From the NCBI GenBank assembly GCA_001972305.1, contig BDDD01006648.1:18356-82355 (forward strand): DNA of 64,000 nucleotides, written 5' to 3'. Positions 11,125 through 22,654 of the stretch are shown one piece after another (within the stretch, counting starts at the first letter, position 1; each line of letters opens with the position of its first letter). The stretch is from Cephalotus follicularis. Its lineage: Eukaryota > Streptophyta > Magnoliopsida > Oxalidales > Cephalotaceae. The notes beneath the pieces are model-generated. The model was not told the origin of the DNA. It made no database searches and was given only the letters and a program-made list of their open reading frames with translations. Both the position numbers and the translations under genes were made by a program.

Positions 11125-11901
11125 GTGGTACTAAAAGACAGAGAGGAAAATGATGTTAATAAATCCTTTGCTTGGCACTATAGATTAGGTCATCCTAGTG
11201 AAGCCAGGTTGTCACAATTGGTTAAGGGTGGTCTATTAGACATCCAGGATTTGGAATCCTTTCCAACATGTGAAGCTTGCCTACTTGGAAAAATGACCAA
11301 GTCTCCCTTCTTTGGTAAAGGGGAAAGGGCTGTGGACATACTGGGTCTTGTCCACACTGACGTCTGCGGACCGATGTCAGTCAGTACGCAAGGAGGATAC
11401 CTTTACTTCATAACCTTTACTGAGGATTTATCTCAGCATGGGTATGTGTTTCTCATGAAACACAAGTCTGATTCTTTTGACAGATTCATGGAATTCAGAC
11501 TATAGGTAGAGAAACAAACAGGGAAGCCCATCAAAACACTTAGGTCAGACCGAGGTGGGGAATACCTGTCAAACGAATTTCGAAATTAACTAAGAGATAA
11601 TGAAGTTCTCTGTCAATGGACACCTCCTGGAACACCAAAGCACAATGGTGTGTTCGAAAGGAGGAACAGGACTTTGATGAACATGGTCCGATCCATGATG
11701 TCTTTTACGGATCTTCCTATCTCTTTTTGGGGTTACGCGAATGAGATAGCGGCGTACATCCTGAACCGAATTCCGTCAAAATCCGTGCCTTCCAAACCTT
11801 ACGAAGTGTATACAGGAAGGAACCCCATCCTAAACCACTTAAAGGTTTGGGGTTATCCAGCTTACGTGAGAAAGATGGAACCTTCTAAGCTAGAAGCATG
11901 A
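11125..11901 (+). pseudogene. C1 Copia integrase region
   Basis: A pre-integrase zinc-finger segment (WHYRLGHPSEARL, then CEACLLGK) is followed by the integrase core beginning VHTDVCGPM and by 'NRTLMNMVRSMM' and 'AAYILNRIPSK'. These are standard Ty1/Copia integrase words. The region is broken. Confidence 0.85.
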
Positions 11902-11997
11902 TCGAATCGTTGTCGGTTTGTGGGGTATCCCAAGGAAACAATGTGATACATTTTCTACCACCCCAGTGAGCACAAATTCTTTGTAGCTCGCAAAGTT

Positions 11998-12684
11998 GTG
12001 TTCTTAGAGAAGGAATACATTCTCAGCGGAAGCAGTGGGAGTAAAGTGGAACTCAAGGAGTTTCCATCTGGAGAAACACCACAGGATGAAGAGGACTTAA
12101 AGATTGGGACCTCTATAGACACAACTGGGGTAAGATCCCAGTATGAGATTGGATCTCATTCAGGCAATCCTCAACTGAGGAGATCAGGCAGGGTTTCTGC
12201 AATACCTGAGAGATATGGTTTTTTCGTTGATGGCACTGATAAACCTAATGTCATCGAGGATGATGAGCCTGTCAGCTATCAAGAAGAAGTGCAAGGCACT
12301 GATTCTAAGGCATGGCTTGAAGCCATGAAATCAGAAATGGATTCCATGCACGCCAACCAAGTTTGGAATTTGGTCGAAGCTCCCGATGGCATAGTGCCTA
12401 TTGGTTGCAAATGGATCTTCAATAAGAAGATTGGCGCTGATGGAAAGATAGAGACATACAAAGCAATGTTGGTTGCGAAAGGGTATAGACAAAGACATGG
12501 AGTCGACTATACCGAAACTTTCTCACCAACTGCTATGCTCAAATCCATTCGGATTTTGCTTGCTATTGCTGCTCATTATGATTATGAGATATGGAAAATG
12601 GATGTCAAGACAGCATTTATAAATGGCAGTCTTGAAGAGGACATTTACATGTCCCAACCCAAGGGTTTACCCATACTAGGATGA
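11998..12684 (+). pseudogene. C1 Copia reverse transcriptase, N-terminal part
   Basis: The Copia RVT_2 start is clear: 'SKAWLEAMKSEMDSM', 'WNLVEAPDGIVPIGCKWIF', 'GVDYTETFSPTAML' and 'KMDVKTAFINGSLEEDIYM'. Copia sequence on the plus strand ends near 12665-12683, where the oppositely oriented C2 begins. Confidence 0.85.
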
Positions 12685-13040
12685 CCTAATCTACAATGCC
12701 ATATGTATGAAGGGTTTACATCGCTTATCTCTCGTTGTCTTTTAGTGCTTGTTCCAGTTTGAATTGTTAAAGCCATATGTGCATTAGTATTTAAAACATT
12801 GATCCCATTATCAATGTGTCCATCACATAAAAGAACATTGTTAAGTATAGGTCTACAGCCATATGAAGAAAAACTGAGCTCCATGCCCATCTTATACAAA
12901 TAAGAAACAGATACAACGTTTCGAACCAAGTTCTTTACAAAATAACAAGGATCAAGTTTAATTACATGGCCATTTCCCAAAAACAATTCAAAAACGCCTA
13001 TTATCGTGGTGTGAATCCTTGATCCATCACATAGACCCAA
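12684..13040 (-). pseudogene. C2 Copia protease-side and pre-integrase part
   Basis: Reverse-strand words include 'GLCDGSRIHTT', 'FELFLGNGHVIKLDPCYF' and 'YIWHCRLGHPS', matching C3 at 19620-20000. The match stops at the C1/C2 junction. Confidence 0.8.
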
Positions 13041-13272
13041 GTCTAATGCTTCAGCCTCTCTCAGTTGTCTAGCTCCTCTTAGCCCCTACAAAGAGTTACA
13101 AATGTTAGTACCACAACCTGAATCCAAAACCCAAGTTGAACTAACATTGGTAGCTAGAAAAAGCTCAATCATGAAAGTACCTGACCTTGAGGCACCTCCA
13201 GATTTGGACTTTGGGAACTCACTGTACTGTGATCTCCAATGCCCATGCCTCCCACAATAGAAGCAGCAGTCA

Positions 13273-14078
13273 TCATCCTACAGCTGACAGATCATATCTA
13301 GAACTGTATCCCCAAACCACTGGCCCCATCGGCGCAGCTGGTCGTCTCCCTTTGTTCTTCTTATTCCCTTTAGGTTTCATGGGTGCTTTGCCCTTGGACT
13401 TGGATCCTTTCGATCCGCTCCCTCTCAGAGATGTCCTGGAAGAAGTAGATGGGAGAAGCATCACATCAGACTTGGACCTACCATGGCCCATGTCTACTTC
13501 GGCCGTACGAAGCATTTCCACAAGTTTAGGCAAATTAGTATCCACCTTGTTCATGTGGAATTTTGTGATGAACTAGAGTATGACCTAGGGAGGGATGATA
13601 AAACCAGGTCAATGTAGAAGTCATTGTCCATGGTAAGATCTAACTGAGCCAGATGCTCAACAAGATCTATCATCTTCAATCCATGTGCGTGGACTGAAGA
13701 TCCCTCGTCCATCTTCGTGCAAAAGAGCTGACGGGACAAGTTAAACCTCTCGGTCCTCGACCGGGATCCATACAACTCCTGAAGACGGAGAAGTATGGCT
13801 CCTAGGGTATCAAGATTCTTGTGTTGTCATTGCAATTCCGAGACCATACCCGAAATCGCTAGGCAACGAGCTTACTCGTCCTCGTCTAACCATTTGGCCC
13901 TCTTAGCCTTTTGCTCTTCTGATGGGTTGGCTCCCAGTCTAGGGGGGCTCTCAGTCATGACATGAGCAAGCTTCATGCTCGTGAGTGCCAAGCGCAAGTT
14001 GCGCTGCCAGTCCAAGAAATTTGGACCCTTGAGCTTATTAGTTTCAAGTACGCGTGATAGTGCTGAGCCAACAGACAT
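13273..14078 (-). pseudogene. C2 Copia gag
   Basis: It begins MSVGSALSRVLETNKL at 14078 and contains 'NFLDWQRNLRLALTSMKLAHVM', 'GLKMIDLVEHLAQLDL', 'NKVDTNLPKLVEMLRTAE' and a basic tail. It is nearly the same as C3 gag. Plus-strand open frames here are antisense shadows. Broken. Confidence 0.85.
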
Positions 14079-14329
14079 ATTGCAGAATATGGTGAAAACA
14101 ACCTATATAAGAGGAAACAAAAGAGAGTCTATTAGCAGATTATTCCAATTACATTATTACCATAATACTTGGTATTTAGAAATTATGGTTCCTCCCATTA
14201 TTCTAATCGTATCCCACACCCCCATGTGGAATTCGGGAAGCCTCTCGCTTCCTAGTGGGGATCGGAATCTATCTCGAATAGCATGGCCTCAGCTTAGGGC
14301 ATGACAAACCATAATACCAAGCTAGGTAG

Positions 14330-14620
14330 GTATGAATACCAATTTACATTAGGACCTCTCGCCCATATGTAAGATCCGATACAAGAATCGGCATACCAAC
14401 CCTTATGGTTTCAGCGGAGGGCATGACAGAACCATAAGAACCTGGTGTAAGTCAGACCCACAACCCTCAAAGAAATGAACCGATTTTGATACCCACCCAA
14501 GAGTGTATCAGAGTACCAAAACAAGGTTATTTCCTTCCAGTGTACCTCACACTGAAATTGAATAGAAATGGTCATACGGGGGACCTCAACGGAGGCTAGT
14601 GCTATCCCCAATATGTCCAC
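14330..14620 (-). other. C2 leader hairpin chain
   Basis: On the reverse strand the C2 leader keeps the hairpins of C3: arms 14402-14410 with 14430-14438 (nine pairs), 14483-14492 with 14513-14522 (ten pairs including two G-U), and a G-run/C-run stem at 14578-14609. Arm bases differ from C3 while pairing is kept. Confidence 0.6.
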
Positions 14621-15430
14621 ACCATTCAACGATGATCGTGGAAGGCCAACGTTAGGGCAGCCATTTGCCCCACCGCTTATAGACTTAATATTTGCAAGTT
14701 GGAGGGATTTGGTATCATCAATTTTACAAATTACCAAAAGCCGTTTTAGATTAATTTTAATCTTACAATCCATTTGGACGGCTTAACATGCTTGGACATG
14801 TTTGGATTGTTAAAGAAAAAACATCCATCTCATGCATCCTAAAAATGGCCTGACTTGGGACATAAGCCATAAGTGATCACGCGAGCCAACAAGACCACCA
14901 AGTCTTCCTAGGTGAACTAATTTAATTAACTCTATTACAATAGCTACCAGGCATACATGGCCTTCAACAGGTCTTGCAATCTTCTTGATCTCCTCTCCAA
15001 ACTTCATTGATCTCCTTTCTTCAATTTACAGCCATATGTACAATTAAATGAAAAGAAATACAATTGAGGGAGAAGAGAATTCTACTCTAATAATTAAAGA
15101 GCAAGAAAAGAAAAGGGCGCATGCAGGCAGCCTTATTACAGACCGATTGAATTCCATGAATAGTAAAAAAGCAATTAAATCAAACACAAAGAGAAAACAC
15201 AAAGCTAATCCGAGTCCCAAGCCTACCAGCATGCATAAGAAATTCAAAAATATAAACGATATATAATTGAATAAACACGTAACAATTTGGCATTCGATGG
15301 TATGTCGATTTCATCAGCCTAACTAACAAGCAACTCCCACTAAAGTAGAAATACTCAAATCAGTCAAACACATATGTCATCAACCATCCACCAAACATCA
15401 AATTGAGGTCTGATTGCAGTCGATTAGCAT

Positions 15431-15442
15431 GCTCTGATACCA
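15431..15442 (-). other. C2 primer-binding site
   Basis: On the reverse strand this reads TGGTATCAGAGC, the usual plant initiator-tRNA(Met) primer site, two bases inside the LTR end. Confidence 0.85.
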
Positions 15443-15444
15443 CT

Positions 15445-17965
15445 TGTTGGGAATGCTCGGCCCGAGCACAGCGGAAGACTTTACAATTCAGACTTAGTGG
15501 TTAAGGGCCGATTAACTTTAAAATTCTCTCAATTGGTTAATCCCTAAGCAATGGGATGCCCTAAGCAAAGTCCAAAAGGTCCCAATAAATTCCAAGGAAC
15601 ATCTAATCAACATCCAATTAAACCGAAACCATAAACCCAAGCATAAGGGCACAACGGGTTGATAAAGCTAGGGTTGCCATAAACCCTAGAATTGGACACT
15701 AACAATGGCTCACAAGGTACAACACACAAAACCCTAACCATGGCCCAATCAACCCTCACCCACATCATCCCTAACCATAAGAGATGAAACACAAAACAAC
15801 ACAAGGGAAAACCATGGTGGTTTTGGCAAGGGTTTCACACACTCACATTAAGACCCACTGCCATGGCACCACAAGAGGGGGAAGAAACAGATTCTTACCG
15901 GAGGTGAAGACTCCTTCCTTCAAGAAAGCTCCCTCTATACTTTATCCAAAAAAAAAAAACCAAGCTCCTCCAAGCGAATCCTCAAGCCAAATATGAGGAG
16001 GATGAAGGCCAAGTGTTTAAACCTAGTCTAAATCACTCTAGGTAAAGATAAGAAGCAGTGTGCAAGTTATCTCCACCTATTATGACATTGGATTGGTGAA
16101 ATGAGGCTTGGAAATGGCTGCTTTAACACACCAGGTGACACAGGCATCGATGCGTAGGAGATAGGCATCGACGCGTAAGAGAGCAGGTAGAAGAGATCGC
16201 ACGGGATGGAAGAGAGAGAAAGAAAGAGTAAAAGTGTGTTCAATAAGTTTCTCTCAAACTATTTATAGTGCTGACTTTCTCTCTCCTACTGTAGCGCGTA
16301 TCAGGCTACTTAGGAGTCAACGCCCAGGATAGGTGTCGATGTCTTGCGTCTCACATTACGAAAAGGAGTCAATGCCAAATATAATATGAAACAAGCACCT
16401 AGTCCATTTGTCTTCGAGTCAATGCCAAAACCCCATGGCGTCAACGCGTAAAGCCCCTGGTTTTTTCAGTGTTAACGCAATGCTCTCCACAGCGTCAATG
16501 CCCAGCAGAATTTCTAGTTTAGACGTAGACGTGATGCCCTCATGGCATCGACGTGCAAAGCTACTGGTTTTTCCAGTGTTAACACAATCCATTCGCGTCA
16601 ACGCCCAGCAGCCCAACTAGACATAGGAGTCAACACATACTCATAGCGTCGATGCCAAAGACAAAGAACAATTTCTTCTGTTTCCAAATAAGCCATCGCA
16701 TGGAATATTTCATCGTGGCATTGTGCCGACCTAAATCCATGCAAATGAAAAACTCACTAGCCAAACAACATATTCCCTGATGTTGTCCTTTCACTAAATG
16801 ATATGTGTCCCACCACATATCAACCTGTTCAAAGTAAGGCAGGACCCGAAAGCATGTCATTCTCCGGTATGATGATAAATTCTCAGTGCACCCCGTCATC
16901 TGGTATGAGCACTCTAACAAGTTACCTACTATCAGAGCACCCCCGGTGTGAGCGCCAGTCACCCCCCGGATCCGTGTATTACCACATCTATCAATCATGG
17001 TCCGAATAGCCATTCGCTTTATCCAGTCATCGGCATATGTGTCATGTTTCCCTCGTCATACATGGCTCCGATCACAGCCTAGGGTTTGGATGAATGACAC
17101 CCCTAGTATTGCTGTGATAGCTATGAATCTATGATCGCACTGAGACTATCGGTAGACCTCCCATGGGAACCTCTCATTCCTGGTCCACCTATGCCTGAAC
17201 AAGACTTTTAACTCCACAACGTACATAGACAAATAGAGCCGGTCACCCTCTGACCGGGTGTGACAATCCCATCTTGCGCACTCGCCTATACATCTCAATG
17301 TAGCTCCCACAAGACCCAAAGACAACCCTTTTACCAACACCTGGCTTGTGATGGAGAAGGTGGAAATCAAAGACAAGCAGTCACCACACAATGCATGCCA
17401 GCCGCTCAGGTCAAAGGAGACAACGCAGGCTATAGACCCACTAGTCACCATAGACTATTAACTAACGAGACCATAGGAATCCTATTGACGTTGGGTATAG
17501 AATATCCAAATAGGTTTCCTATTTGTGGGTTAGTCCAGTGTCATGCACTCTAGCATACACCTCACATTCAGCTTTAGGGATTACCCCAATTGGCTACGAG
17601 ATAACCAATCTCTACTGCTAACCCGAGAGCAAGCTTCACGTGACAAGTCTTCATGGTTCAACAATGGCCCTTAAGAAAGTGAACCTATGACTTGGAACAT
17701 TTGTCATAGGGAATAAGGATCTTATTCTCATAGCCCTCTCAGCAAGAGATCCAACCCTTTGAACGTGACAGGACGCTATTATGGCATACAGTTAATTACG
17801 TATAATTAGTCTGTTCCTTTTGGTTGGTTGGGATGAGCAACATAGCCTTGCCAATATATAAAGATAGACATATAATATAAAAGGAATTCAGAATTATATT
17901 AAATCAAGAGTGTTTATATACAAACGAGCTATATCGTGGCATACAGGGACACCCCTAATCTAACA
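15445..17965 (-). mobile_element. C2 5' LTR, about 2.5 kb
   Basis: On the reverse strand it starts TGTTAGATTAGGGGTGTCCC at 17965 and ends in CCCAACA at 15445, next to the primer-binding site. 17965 down to about 16750 matches the C3 3' LTR (22655-23867). A TATA box (CTATAAATAG, reverse strand) lies at 16259-16268. A GTCGAC-type palindrome cluster lies upstream of it and a smaller one downstream. Confidence 0.85.
16140..16660 (-). repeat. GTCGAC-type palindrome cluster around the TATA box of the Copia LTR
   Basis: More than ten units of the type GGCGTCGACGC or GCGTCAACGC occur, about three near 16145-16190 and the rest at 16315-16660. The TATA box (16259-16268) lies between the two groups. 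The core is the same as in the Gypsy LTRs, although the LTRs are otherwise unrelated. Confidence 0.75.
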
Positions 17966-18056
17966 CCTCCAACTTGTAAATAATAAGTCCATAAGAAGTG
18001 GGGCATATGGTTTTCCTATCGTGGGCCTTCCATAATCATCGTTGAATGATGTGGAT

Positions 18057-18480
18057 ATATTGGGGATGGCACCAGCCAAAGCTGAGGTCCCCCGTATAAC
18101 CATTTCTATTCAATTTTAGTATGAGGTACACTAGAAGGAAATGATCATGTTTTGATACTGTGACAGGCCAAAGCGTGTGGGTGTCAAAACAGATCTATTT
18201 CTTTGAGGGTTGCGGGTTTGACTTATACTAGGATCTTATGGTAACCATCATGCCAAAGCAGAGACCATAAGGGTCGGGAGGCAGAATCTTGTATCGGATC
18301 TTACATATGGGTGAGAGGTCCTAATGTAAATTGGTATTCATACCTACCTATTCAAATGTTATAGTTTGCACGTCCAAAGTTGGGACCAAAGTATTGTGGA
18401 TAGATTCCGATCCCCACTAGCAAGCGAGAGGCTTCCCGAATTCCACATGGGGGTGCGGGATATGATTAGAATAGTGGGAG
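18057..18480 (+). other. C3 leader hairpin chain
   Basis: Successive stem-loops occur: 18057-18098 (GGGGA/TCCCC plus outer pairs), 18149-18190 (ten pairs), 18235-18271 (eight perfect pairs, CTTATGGT/ACCATAAG), 18301-18329 (six pairs), 18361-18394 (seven of eight pairs), and an outer stem CCCACTA/TAGTGGG at about 18412-18478. Loops share a word like CCAAAGCNGAGG or GAGAGG. Function is unknown; packaging, dimerisation or translation control are possible. Confidence 0.65.
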
Positions 18481-18599
18481 GAGACATAATTACAAAAGAC
18501 CAAGTATTATGGTAATAATATAAATGGAATGATTTGCTAATTAATCTCTCTTTTGTTTTCTCTTTTATAGGTTGCTAGTTTTCACCATATTCTGCTACA

Positions 18600-19452
18600 A
18601 TGTCGATTGACACAGCACTTTCACGCGTTCTTGAAACAAACAAGCTTACGGATCCTAACTTGTTGGATTGGCAACGCAATTTGTGTTTAGCACTCACGAG
18701 AATGAAGCTTGCTCATGTCATGACTGAGAGCCCCCCTAAAATGGGAGCCAACCCGTCGAATGAGCTTAAGGCCAAAAGGGCCAAATGGATAGACGAGGAT
18801 GAGCAAGCTTGTTGCTTAGAGATTTTAGGTATGGTCCCAGAATTGCAAAGACATCACGAGAATATTGATACCCTAGGATTTATACTTCTCTGTCTTCAGG
18901 AGTTTTATGGATCCCGGTCGAGAACCGAGCGGTTTAACTTGTCCCGTCAGCTCTTCTGCAAGAAGATGGTCGATGGATCTTCAGTCCACGCACATGGATT
19001 AAAAATGATTGATTGTTGAGCAGTTGGCTCAGCTAGATCTCACCATGGACAATGATTTCTACATTGACAAGGAACTTTCATCTCTCCGTCGATCATACTC
19101 CCAGTTCATCACAAATTTCCACATGAACAAGGTGGATACTAATCTTCCTGAACTTATGGAAATGCTTCGTACGGCCGAAGCAGATATGGACCACGAGACG
19201 TCCAAGTCGAATGTGATGTTTCTTCCTTCTACATCTTCCCGGACAACTCCAAGAGGGAGCAGATCGAGAGGATCCACGTTCAAGGGCAAAGCGCCCATGA
19301 AACCTAAAGGGAAGAAGAAGAAAGAGAGAAAAGCAGCTGTGTTGGCAGGGCCAGCTGTTGGGGATCCATCCTTGATACAATTCGGTAGCTACAGGATGAT
19401 GACGGTTGCTTTTATTATGGAAAGCACGACATTGGAGATCACAGTGCAGTGA
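18600..19452 (+). pseudogene. C3 Copia gag
   Basis: It begins MSIDTALSRVLETNKL at 18600. It contains 'LLDWQRNLCLALTRMKLAHVM', 'EFYGSRSRTERFNLSRQLF', 'NFHMNKVDTNLPELMEML' and a lysine/arginine-rich C-terminal tail. It is the capsid protein of the element. Broken. Confidence 0.85.
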
Positions 19453-19894
19453 GTTCCAAAAGTACAAGTCAGGAGGTGCCTCAGGGTCAGGTACTTTCAT
19501 GATTGAGATTTTTCTAGCTACTAATGTTAGTTCAACTTGGGTTTTGGATTCAGGTTGTAGAACTAATATTTGTAACTCTATGCAGGGGCTAAGAGGTGCT
19601 AGACAGCTGAGAGAGGCTAAAGCTTTGGACTTCCGCTCAGGTAATGGATCGAGGATTCACACCACGACAATAGGCGTTTTTGAATTAATTTTTGGAAATG
19701 GCCATGTAATTAAACTTGATCCTTGTTATTTTGTCAAGAACCTTGTAAGAAACATTGTATCTGTTTCATATTTGTATAAGATGGGCATGGAGCTCACTTT
19801 TTCTTCATATGGCTATAGACTTATACATAACAATGTTCTTTTATGTGATGGACACATTGACAATGAGATCTATGTTTTAAATACAAATGCATAA
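19453..19894 (+). pseudogene. C3 Copia protease region
   Basis: The retropepsin-type segment 'SSTWVLDSGCRTNICNSM' is followed by 'GNGSRIHTTTIGVFELIFGNGHVIKLDPCYF' in pieces typical of Copia protease. It ends at 'IYVLNTNA' before the pre-integrase part. Confidence 0.8.
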
Positions 19895-19959
19895 ATTGTT
19901 TTAACCATTCAAACTGGAACAAGCACTAAAAGACAACGAGAGATATGCGATGTAAACCC

Positions 19960-20700
19960 TTCATACATATGGCATTGTAGATTAGGTCATCCTAGCGAGG
20001 CTAGACTAACACGTATGGTTAAGGATGGTCTTTTAAACATCCAGGACGTGGAGTCCTTTCCTACATGTGAGCCATGTTTAATTGGCAAGATGACCAAATC
20101 TCCCTTCTCTAGGGTAGGAGAAAGGGTAGTGGACATACTGGGACTTGTCCACACCGATGTCTACGGACCTATACCAGTCAATGCCAGTGGAGGTTTTCCC
20201 TAATTCATTACCTTCACCGATGACTTGTCACAGTATGGGTATGTATTTATGATGAAACACAAGTCTGAGGCCTTTGAGAGGTTCAAAGAATTTAGACTAG
20301 AAGTGGAAAAGCAAATAGGTAAACCCATTAAGATCCTCTGATCGGATCGAGGTGATGAATACTTGTCTGCTGAATTCCTGGGTTATTTAAGGGATAACAG
20401 AATTCTTTCTCAATGGACACCTCCAGGAACACCACATCATAATGGTGTGTCTGAACGGAGGAATCGTACTTTGATGAACATGGTCCGGTCCATGATATCT
20501 TTCGCTGATCTTCCTATATCATTCTAGGGCTATGCACTGCATGCTGCTGTGTACATCCTAAATCGGATTCCTTCAAAATTCGTCCCCTCCACTCCTTATG
20601 AGATTTATCTAGGGAGGAAACCCATCCTAAACCATTTGAAGGTTTGGGGCAGTCCAGCTTATGTTAGGAGGCAAGAGCCTTCTAAGCTGGAGGCATGAGC
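19960..20700 (+). pseudogene. C3 Copia integrase region
   Basis: The pre-integrase 'LGHPSEARL' segment, the 'CEPCLIGKMTKSPFSR' zinc finger, the core start 'VHTDVYGPI', and later 'NRTLMNMVRSMI' and 'VYILNRIPSK' type words are seen. The region is broken. Confidence 0.85.
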
Positions 20701-21079
20701 GGATCATTGCCAGTTTGTGGGGTATCCTAAAGAGACAAAAGAATACTACTTTTACCACCCCAGCGGTCAAAAGGTTTTTGTTTCGCATACTTCAAAATTC
20801 CTAGAGAAGGAATATCTGCTTGTAGGGAGTAGTGGGAGAAAGGTGGAACTGAGAGAGTTATCACCTGGTGAAAGCCCACAAGATAAGGAGGAATTAGAGT
20901 TCAGCCCTTTACAGACATAGCTGGGGAAGGTTCCCAACCTGATAATAGATCTTAGTTAAGCGCTCCTCAAACTAGGAGATCAGGCACAGTTTTGATTGCC
21001 TTTGAGATATATGGCTTTCTCATTGAGGGCACTGAAGAACTCAATGACATCGATGATGATGAGCTTGTCAGTTACGATG

Positions 21080-22114
21080 AGCCAGTGAAGAGCACTGAAT
21101 TCAGGGCATGGATAGAGGCCATGAAATCCTAGATGGACTCCATGGATGCCAACCAAGTATGGAACTTGGTCGATTCGCCTGAGGGTATTAACCTATTGGT
21201 TACAAATTGATCTTCAAGAGGAAGATTGGCGTTGATGGTAAGATAGAGACTTACAAAGCGCGATTGGTTGCGAAAGGGTATAGGCAAAGACACGGAGTCG
21301 ACTATACCGAAACTTTCTCACCAGTCGCTATGCTTAAGTCCATCCGGATATTGCTTGCTATTGCCGCTCATTATGATTATGAGATATGACAAATGGATGT
21401 CAAGACAACATTCTTGAATGACTTTCTTGAAGAGGACATTTACATGTCCCAACCAGAGGGGTTTGCATCCGAGGAGCATCCACAAAGAGTGTGTAAGCTC
21501 CAAAGGTCAATCTACAGCCTTAAGCAAGCATCTCGTAGCTGGAACATTCATTTGACGAGACGGTTAAAACTTTCGATTTCATCAAAAACGTGGATGAGCC
21601 TTGTGTCTACCGAAAACAGCATGGCCTGAACATCACTTTCTTGGTACTATATGTGGATGACATACTAATCATAGGGAACGATGTGGGTATGTTACAGTCC
21701 GTTAAAGTATGGTTATCAAAGAACTTCTCCATGAAGAATTTGGGAGAGGCTTCCTATATATTGGGTATAAAGATCTATAGAGACAGATCTAATAGGTTGT
21801 TGGGACTCTCCCAAAGCCAGTACATCAACAAGGTGTTGAAACGGTATGGCATTGAGAATTCCAAGCGGGGCCTACTTCCGATCGGCCAGGGAATTCACCT
21901 CTCCAAGAGGATGTCACCACAGAAAAATGAGGAGAGGGCTCGCATGAGTAGGCAGCCATATGCTTCGGTTGTTGGCTCCATCATGTATGTCATGCTATGT
22001 ACTAGACCTGATGTCGCTTATGCCTTCGGTATGGCTAGTCGATTTCAGTCTGACCATGGTGAGAAACACTGGGAAGCAGTCAAGGGGGGTCTCAAATACC
22101 TGAGACGGACTTAG
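21080..22114 (+). pseudogene. C3 Copia reverse transcriptase
   Basis: The Copia RVT_2 signature runs from 'GKIETYKARLVAKGYRQRHGVDYTETFSP' (in pieces) through 'EEDIYMSQPEGF', 'YVDDILIIGND' and 'MKNLGEASYILGIKI' to 'YASVVGSIMYVMLCTRPDVAYA'. The YVDD catalytic segment lies near 21645-21660. Broken. Confidence 0.9.
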
Positions 22115-22600
22115 GATACCTTCTTTGTCTATGGAGAAGATAATGAGATGAGATTAGAGGGCTTTACAGACTCTAGTTTCAACAGTGGTCCGGATGAACA
22201 CAAATCCGTTTCAGGATATGATTTCGTCCTGAACGGAGGTGCTGTGAGCTGGAGGAGTTCCAAGCAGGAAACTGCTACTGACTCCACCACGGAATCAAAA
22301 TATGTTGTAGCCTCATATGCCGCCAAGGAAGCTGTTTGGATGCAAAAGTTCATTGATGAACTTGATGTAGTTCCAACCATTGCAAGTCCAGTTGTGGTGT
22401 GCTGTGAAAATAATGGGGCTATTGCACAAGCCAAAGAACCATGGTCTCATCATCGCTCCAAGCATATACAGTGATGGTATCACCTGATTAAAGAGATCAT
22501 TGACAGATGAGACATTACCCTTAAGAGAGTTGCCACGGAGGCAAATTTAGCAGGCCCACTGACCAAGGCCTTGAGTAGCTCTATTCTAGAGAGACATCGA
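22115..22600 (+). pseudogene. C3 Copia RNase H and end of pol
   Basis: 'GFTDSSFNSGPDEHKSVSGY', 'GGAVSWRSSKQETATDSTTESKY' and 'CCENNGAIAQAKEP' are the Copia RNase H words. The tail leads to a purine-rich tract just before the LTR. Confidence 0.85.
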
Positions 22601-22639
22601 AGTGACATGGGCTTAGGATATAGATCGTCGTGGCTATAG

Positions 22640-22654
22640 GGCCAAATGGGAAAT
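22640..22654 (+). other. C3 polypurine tract
   Basis: A purine-rich run ending GGGAAAT stands directly before the LTR start TGTTAGG at 22655. This is the usual plus-strand primer site. Confidence 0.7.

Larger units (their letters stand above)
12684..17965 (-). mobile_element. C2 Copia copy, 5' half, reverse orientation
   Basis: In its own direction it has a 5' LTR (17965 to 15445), a primer-binding site (15442 to 15431), a long leader, gag (from 14078), nucleocapsid, protease and the start of the pre-integrase segment at about 12684. The other half is not in the window. It is of the same family as C1 and C3 and is broken in several places. Confidence 0.8.

Noticed and set aside
13187-13576. 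129-codon plus-strand frame
   Set aside because: It is the antisense shadow of the C2 gag, which is recognisable on the reverse strand.
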